DNA from: Larix sibirica
Lineage: Eukaryota; Streptophyta; Pinopsida; Pinales; Pinaceae
DNA: 13,049 nt
NCBI GenBank assembly: GCA_004151065.3
Contig: NWUY0300030881.1
Span: forward strand, 38,687 to 51,735
Direction of reading: 5' to 3'
Made by a program: the position numbers and the translations under genes. Position 1 is the first letter of the stretch. Each line of letters begins with the position of its first letter. Positions 8,958-13,049 of this stretch are shown one piece after another. Below the pieces are notes generated by a model that had not been told where the DNA came from, searched no databases, and worked only from the letters and a program-made list of their open reading frames with translations.

Positions 8958-9923
8958 CTATTGCCATGTGATTTTATTAGGAACAAGGGTGCCATTATCA
9001 GGGTCTGTCTTAAGCAGGATAACAGCTTGATCAGTGGGTTGGACAACTACAACAGGTTGGAGAGAGTTTGTAAAACGGAAAGCAACCTTATAATGAACTG
9101 TGAGGTTATAAGAATCTTTATCAAATTCTTCATAGCCCTTTGTTTGTATTCTAATTTGTAGTACCTTCTCAAGATTTGTATCCTTAACATGAACTTGGAA
9201 GTTAGGATAAACATCATAGGTTACGACTCCCCAAGCTAAATCACATTGAATAGCCCCAATAAGAGCTTTTTTAAAAGTCCTCCATCTACCATCACACAAT
9301 GCAGTGAGTACTTGAACCATTTGTCCTATCCTATGTAATCCTTCTAATCCAATTCTAACAAGACCAAGATGTGGATATTCATCCCCAAACTTCTTTGCTA
9401 ATTTTTGAATCTCCTGAACATTCATAGTAGGGAGAGTGACTCCATTAGGGCCAGTATTAGAACTGGATCAGACTACACCTTCATTTACAGTGTATATTTG
9501 TAGAGCTCTAAGGTGGAATGGAGTTAAATCTTGATAAACTTGTTTAGGATCTATCCCAGGAAGTGTCCATTTAGCAGTTGGTGTAGATTCTTTATGAGTA
9601 ATTCGTGCATAATTCATTCTTTCTAATATATCTTGTGGAAACATTTGATAGAGAACATAAGGTTCGGAGACTGAAGAGGAAGTCATTATCTCATCATAAG
9701 GAATATTATCACTAGAGTCCATTGGAAATACCCGAAGATATCGTCTGATGTGGCTTTGATACCAATTTCGTGCAGGTGCCTCTTCACCTGGAAGACTGAC
9801 TGGAACAACCTCATCTACGGGCTTGCAACAAATTGCTAATTGAATCACCACAATATAAGGTCCTTCGATCTTTCTCCTGAACACCACAGGTCCAACGTGC
9901 TCTATCGTCTCTCCTAGGACTTA
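8958..9923 (-). pseudogene. movement protein (30K superfamily) region, broken
   Basis: N-terminal part of the viral polyprotein; such proteins form or modify plasmodesmata for cell-to-cell spread. A first block (9887-9471) is followed in the same frame, after a TGA at 9468-9470, by a second block (9467-8961) ending at a TAG at 8958-8960. The second block has the 30K core layout: a hydrophobic strand with LVRIGLEGLH, then QVLTALCDGRW containing the near-invariant Asp, then a Gly/aliphatic strand (LIGAIQCDLAWG), then an aromatic-Pro-hydrophobic strand (VYPNFQV). The frame is closed upstream by TAA at 9921-9923; no convincing ATG remains before the block, and translation from the GTG at 9885-9887 would be arbitrary. 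The 30K assignment rests on the strand pattern and conserved Asp; the role of the N-terminal block is inferred from position. Confidence 0.85.
9753..9764 (-). promoter_or_regulatory. possible tRNA-Met primer binding site (11/12 match)
   Basis: The minus strand reads TGGTATCAAAGC, one base from the usual caulimovirid primer site TGGTATCAGAGC, complementary to the 3' end of initiator tRNA-Met. It lies near the 5' end of the viral coding region, roughly where a primer site is expected, but it is inside the open frame (residues N-W-Y-Q-S), so it may be chance. Confidence 0.4.
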
Positions 9924-10060
9924 CTGCGAGCCTTACCGCTATTCAGGATAATGCTCAGGATCGTGCGAGATCTAGGATATTATGGTTCCAACAGAAGGGT
10001 GATACGGTTTTAGACAATTAACAAGAATGAAAGGCAGAACTGGGGGTGGTACCCAGGTTT

Positions 10061-10066
10061 TTTATT
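10061..10066 (-). promoter_or_regulatory. possible viral polyadenylation signal AATAAA
   Basis: AATAAA occurs on the minus strand about 140 bases upstream of the first movement-protein-like sequence. In pararetroviruses the polyadenylation signal sits between promoter and primer site, which would fit. Such hexamers are common in AT-rich DNA and no TATA box is convincing nearby. Confidence 0.25.
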
Positions 10067-10112
10067 AATCATAAAAAGACATTACATCAAATATTAGACC
10101 TTTTAGCCTTTT

Positions 10113-10251
10113 GGTGCAATCTAGTCGGACTCAGCCGCAGTTGCAGAGCATAGAGCTATAGATCTGGACTCAGGACTTAGAATCTGTTTTTGATGCAATT
10201 TGGTCAGACAAAACCGCAGTTGTTGAGCATACACAGACTCTAGGACTTAGA
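10113..10251. repeat. diverged direct repeat (about 69 and 60 bp) next to viral 5' end
   Basis: Copy A at 10113-10181 and copy B at 10192-10251 share GTGCAAT/ATGCAAT starts, a central CCGCAGTTG followed by GAGCATA, and the end AGGACTTAGA. Copy B lacks about 9 bp relative to A. They lie where the virus leader or promoter region would be expected, upstream of the coding part on the minus strand, so they may be viral intergenic repeats. This origin is inferred only from position. Confidence 0.75.
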
Positions 10252-10593
10252 CTAGCAAGAAAGATGAGATGGCTCGGAAAGCGAATGCAAAGATGGAAAA
10301 TAGTTAAAACAAACAATTGAAAAGGAAGAAAACATGTTCTCAATAAATTTAAAAATAAAAATATATAAAAAAAATGCAAAATATTTAAAAGAAGAGGAAG
10401 AAAAACAGAGAAACAAAGTACAGAAGGAGATGATAAAAGAAAAAAAACAACGGAAGAGAGAAATAGAGAATAATTAGGAATTCAATTGTATGTTAGGTTA
10501 ATTAGAGAAATTTTGAGGTTTGAAATTGGATTCCTAAGGAAAATAATAAAATAATAGTTAAAATAATAAAATAAACAGTATGAATTTCCATGT
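10252..10593. other. gene-free, A-rich stretch
   Basis: Strongly purine-rich on the plus strand (GAAAGAGGAAG-type runs from 10320 to 10470). No coding-like frame; a minus-strand frame at 10170-10379 is a composition artefact rich in Phe and Leu. No RNA gene seen. Confidence 0.55.
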
Positions 10594-10838
10594 GTTTACT
10601 CAAATTTAAGGTGTTTGCACTCATTGTATACATTGAAAAGATCCACATTGCATACTTTTAAAAGACTCATCATGAGATAGGTTAAAAATACAATAAAAAA
10701 CATGATTAATTACGTTTTTTATTGTATTTTCAGCTTATTTCACTATGGACCTATTAAAAATATTCAATGTAGGTATTTGTTGGATACAACATTTAATTCC
10801 ACATTCAATGAACACCTACACTTGAAATTTGAGTAAAC
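10594..10838. mobile_element. MITE-like inverted-repeat element, 245 bp
   Basis: The ends are inverted: GTTTACTCAAATTT at 10594-10607 is the reverse complement of 10825-10838. The centre is a perfect 17-bp hairpin, AAAATACAATAAAAAAC at 10685-10701 against 10714-10730, with a 12-base loop. Between these, the arms match only in part, with indels (for example CATTG blocks in both). Foldback structure over the whole length is typical of MITEs. I find no clear target duplication: the 8-9 bases outside each end differ, so superfamily is open and the exact ends are uncertain. Confidence 0.65.
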
Positions 10839-11838
10839 CTACAAGGAGATAAGTTGAAAATATGAGAACAAAATTAATTTTTTCCTTTCCATCCAACACT
10901 TTTTACCCTTATGGTTGAAATCATCATTTTGAACCATATCGGTTCTTTTAAAGTTGACTTTAATAGTATTTTGTTTTGTTTTGTTTTTGTTTCGAGGCCA
11001 ATTATGGAAATGGTCGACAATAACAATATTGAAAACATGATTAATGTGAACAATATGTTCTTTGAGATAGGTTTGGATTGACATACCCATTTAGCCAATG
11101 TACAACTTTGTACAGAAACATATGCTCTTTTACCTGCCTTAGTGCTTAAGAGAATCAATCTTGTCTTTCACAAAGTTGAATTACTTTCTAAGGATTTTAA
11201 TGCTTTGAAATGGATTCACATGAAAAGCATTGAATGACAAAGCTTGTTTATTTTGTTTTATCAAATCATATCACGATAGTGAGATCACACTACATCACAC
11301 TACTTTGATTAAAAGGGAAGCACAAACCGTTGATTGAAGAATGATATCAAGGAATGCCATGAAGGGGGATCACAATGGTTTGTTCAAAGATCAATCACAC
11401 AAGTTGACGTGAATGCACTCACAACCATGAACATGAAGATAGATCATAGTTATGGAAGCAAATGTGATCACACTATCTAGGATGAGGTACCTACACCATT
11501 ATAAACAAAGGAAAACACATCCACTTGGACAAAGGATGAATCACCCCTATTTAGGCAAAGATCATTTGCACCGTTAGAAGCAAGGGAGGTCACTGTGATT
11601 AGAAAAATGGTAAATCACATAGGTCAAAGCGAGGGACATTATAGTTACTTAAATGAAGACTGATTGTGCACATGGAGATGAAGGTGATCACACCTTTTAA
11701 AGTGAATGGCACTCGTACCAATGTCAATGAGTATGGTAACAACGCTTCCAACTAAGGCTTGCACCACTTTCATTGAGTTTGGTCATGCCCATTAACATGC
11801 GGGAATATTGCACAAGTTGAAAGGAAGGGTGCTTGCAC
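10839..11838. other. gene-free region with degenerate GATCACAC-like words
   Basis: Two overlapping minus-strand frames near 10839-11158 look unlike any protein family I know and share the same bases, so neither is called. From about 11265 to 11760 the words GATCACAC, AATCACA and TCACAC recur irregularly among GAAG/AAGG-rich spacers, which suggests an old, eroded tandem array related to the 45-bp repeat that follows. I cannot define units there by eye. Confidence 0.45.
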
Positions 11839-11928
11839 TTGGTAAATTGCATCACAATGGATGACGTTAATCACACTAGCTTCTTGGTAAATTGCACCAC
11901 AATGGATGAGGTTAATCACACTAGCTTC
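11839..11928 (+). repeat. 45-bp tandem repeat, two copies
   Basis: Copies at 11839-11883 and 11884-11928 each begin TTGGTAAATTGCA and end TTAATCACACTAGCTTC, differing at only two positions (T/C and C/G). The unit is a multiple of three and lies in a plus-strand frame of 69 codons (11833-12042), giving a 15-residue repeat LVNC-TMD-VNHTSF. Nothing else supports a gene, so this is listed as a DNA repeat only. Confidence 0.9.
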
Positions 11929-12897
11929 ATTGAGTATGCTTATACCACCACAAAAGAAGAGGTCACAACTATTGGAATTAAGGAACTTGATGCAACTTGG
12001 ATGAATATCCATGGGCTTCACCTTTCGTATAGAATAGCTTGATCTCTTTAGAAGCTATGATGCAATTTGACCAAATCAAGCTATCATTTGCCTTGAGTGA
12101 TGCTATTTGATGAGGAGACAAACACATTTTAGTGTTGCCTAATGAAATGTGCAAGGCCGAGCGTAATGGCATTCAAAGAGTCTAGTTGGGAATTTGAATA
12201 GCCATTACCCAACATATAAATTGCCAATTGATGGACAATTGGTTGTTGGTTTTGAATATTGAAGAGAGAACATAAGTTCTTGAGTTATCTTAGGGGTTCC
12301 TTGATTGAGTTAATCAAAGTTACAACATAAACACATTAGAGAAGGTTGGTGTAGAAATCTAGCTAGCTCAGAGTACCATAGTGGGTTTTCCCATTTTGAA
12401 GATGATTGCAAGCAAAGATAGAGACAAGAATGTACTATAATTGCCAAAGTTCTGTGCACAATGATTGTTTTGAGCTTGTAAATTGCAAGGCTCTCTTTTT
12501 GAAGAGTCAATAAAGTATACGTCGAAACCATTCCATTGTTAGAGTTCTTTTGAAGTGGCTTTCTCCACGATAAATTAGTGTGCCAATTTATTTTGGTTGA
12601 ATGTGCATTTTAAAAGTATACTATTTATTTTTTTGCAAGTAGATAACAAAAGCAAAAATGCCACTTTTAATTAAACAATAATAAAACATATTGGAAGATC
12701 CATTTTGACAAGATGTTTAGTGGGACACTTGATATAGTTTATGGATCATATTGTTGTCAAAGCTATTTTCCTTGATGATTGAAAGGGATCATTCTAAGTT
12801 GAATGCTAACAACATTGAAGAAGCTACAAGAAGGTGAGTGTGGCTTCTAGAAGACCATAAGATTGGAAGGAAGAAACAATGTCAAGATCCAGTGATG
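11929..12897. other. gene-free region
   Basis: No frame longer than about 75 codons and none protein-like. A small hairpin CCAATTG / CAATTGG sits near 12223-12241. No tRNA or other RNA gene is apparent. Confidence 0.5.
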
Positions 12898-13049
12898 GTG
12901 TAACATCCCACTGTTTTCATAAAAATTTAAAATTTTTAAATCGTTATTAAATACTAATAATTGTAAAATGTGGAAATAATAAATGCTTAATAAAGCAGTA
13001 ATTAATAATTACGTCATTTGGTAGGAACAACTTACTGCTGTGTTTTTTT
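12898..13049 (+). mobile_element. possible start of an LTR, cut by the window edge
   Basis: The sequence changes at TGTAACATCCCAC (12898 onward) to very AT-rich DNA. Many plant Ty3/gypsy LTRs begin TGTAACATCCC or a close variant, beginning with the obligatory TG. The other end, the primer site and any coding part would be outside the window, so this is only a suggestion. Confidence 0.35.

Larger units (their letters stand above)
2408..9923 (-). mobile_element. endogenous pararetrovirus (Caulimoviridae), degraded, about 7.5 kb
   Basis: Domains occur on the minus strand in the caulimovirid order: movement protein, coat protein with zinc knuckle, aspartic protease, reverse transcriptase, RNase H. 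There is no integrase and no LTR pair at the ends, which separates it from Ty3/gypsy elements; a 30K movement protein and a caulimovirid-type coat protein are positive marks. Most of 9923-6770, 6215-5556 and 5231-3710 share one frame, so a single polyprotein is the likely ancestor. In-frame stops lie at 9468, 8958, 8562, 8465, 8289, 8181, 7770, 6403, 6111, 5955, 4158, 3020, 2723, 2684, 2645 and 2534 (left coordinate). Frameshifts lie near 8560, 8375, 6770, 6250, 5552, 5236, 3705 and 3602. The insert is defective. The outer boundaries are where coding similarity fades, not proven junctions. Confidence 0.96.

Noticed and set aside
2408-9923. Ty3/gypsy retrotransposon as the identity of the RT element
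   Set aside because: No integrase after RNase H and no LTR pair; a 30K movement protein and caulimovirid-type capsid precede the protease.
9881-10018. Plus-strand open frame of about 45 codons containing RARSRILWFQQKGD, vaguely like a plant LINE motif
   Set aside because: Too short, no neighbouring LINE reverse transcriptase on the plus strand, and it partly overlaps the viral frame on the other strand.
10839-11158. Two overlapping minus-strand frames, one with a hydrophobic middle
   Set aside because: No recognised family, no supporting context, AT-driven composition, and one starts inside the foldback element boundary.

Overview
The window looks like nuclear DNA of a vascular plant: AT-rich, gene-poor and full of old mobile DNA, with no intact host gene. 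A large-genome lineage such as a gymnosperm is possible, but the sequence alone does not fix the species.

The dominant feature is a long, decayed endogenous pararetrovirus (family Caulimoviridae) on the minus strand, recognisable from about 9923 down to about 2408. Read 5' to 3' on the minus strand it encodes, in polyprotein order: a 30K-type movement protein, a Cys-rich segment, a linker, a coat protein with a C-terminal zinc knuckle, an acidic Ser/Cys-rich segment, a coiled coil plus aspartic protease, reverse transcriptase, RNase H, and a Trp-rich C-terminal extension. One frame carries most of the first 3 kb, and the whole seems to derive from one ORF of about 2,500 codons. About 16 in-frame stops and about 8 frameshifts break it, so no viral protein can be made intact. 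Stops are mostly TAG, as expected from C-to-T decay of methylated CAG sites. A movement protein first, one long polyprotein and RT-RNase H near the end resemble petuvirus/florendovirus-type members; I cannot assign a genus.

Around the virus, left to right: a 364-bp hAT-type MITE with perfect 9-bp terminal inverted repeats and a perfect 8-bp target duplication (282-661); a tRNA-like SINE fragment with a 52-bp tandem duplication (about 1045-1162); AT-rich DNA without recognisable genes (1163-2407); the virus; a diverged 60-70 bp direct repeat just upstream of the viral 5' end (10113-10251); a 245-bp inverted-repeat element containing a perfect 17-bp hairpin (10594-10838); gene-free DNA with degenerate GATCACAC-like words (10839-11838); a 45-bp tandem repeat (11839-11928); more gene-free DNA; and a possible LTR start (TGTAACATCCC) at 12898, cut by the window edge.
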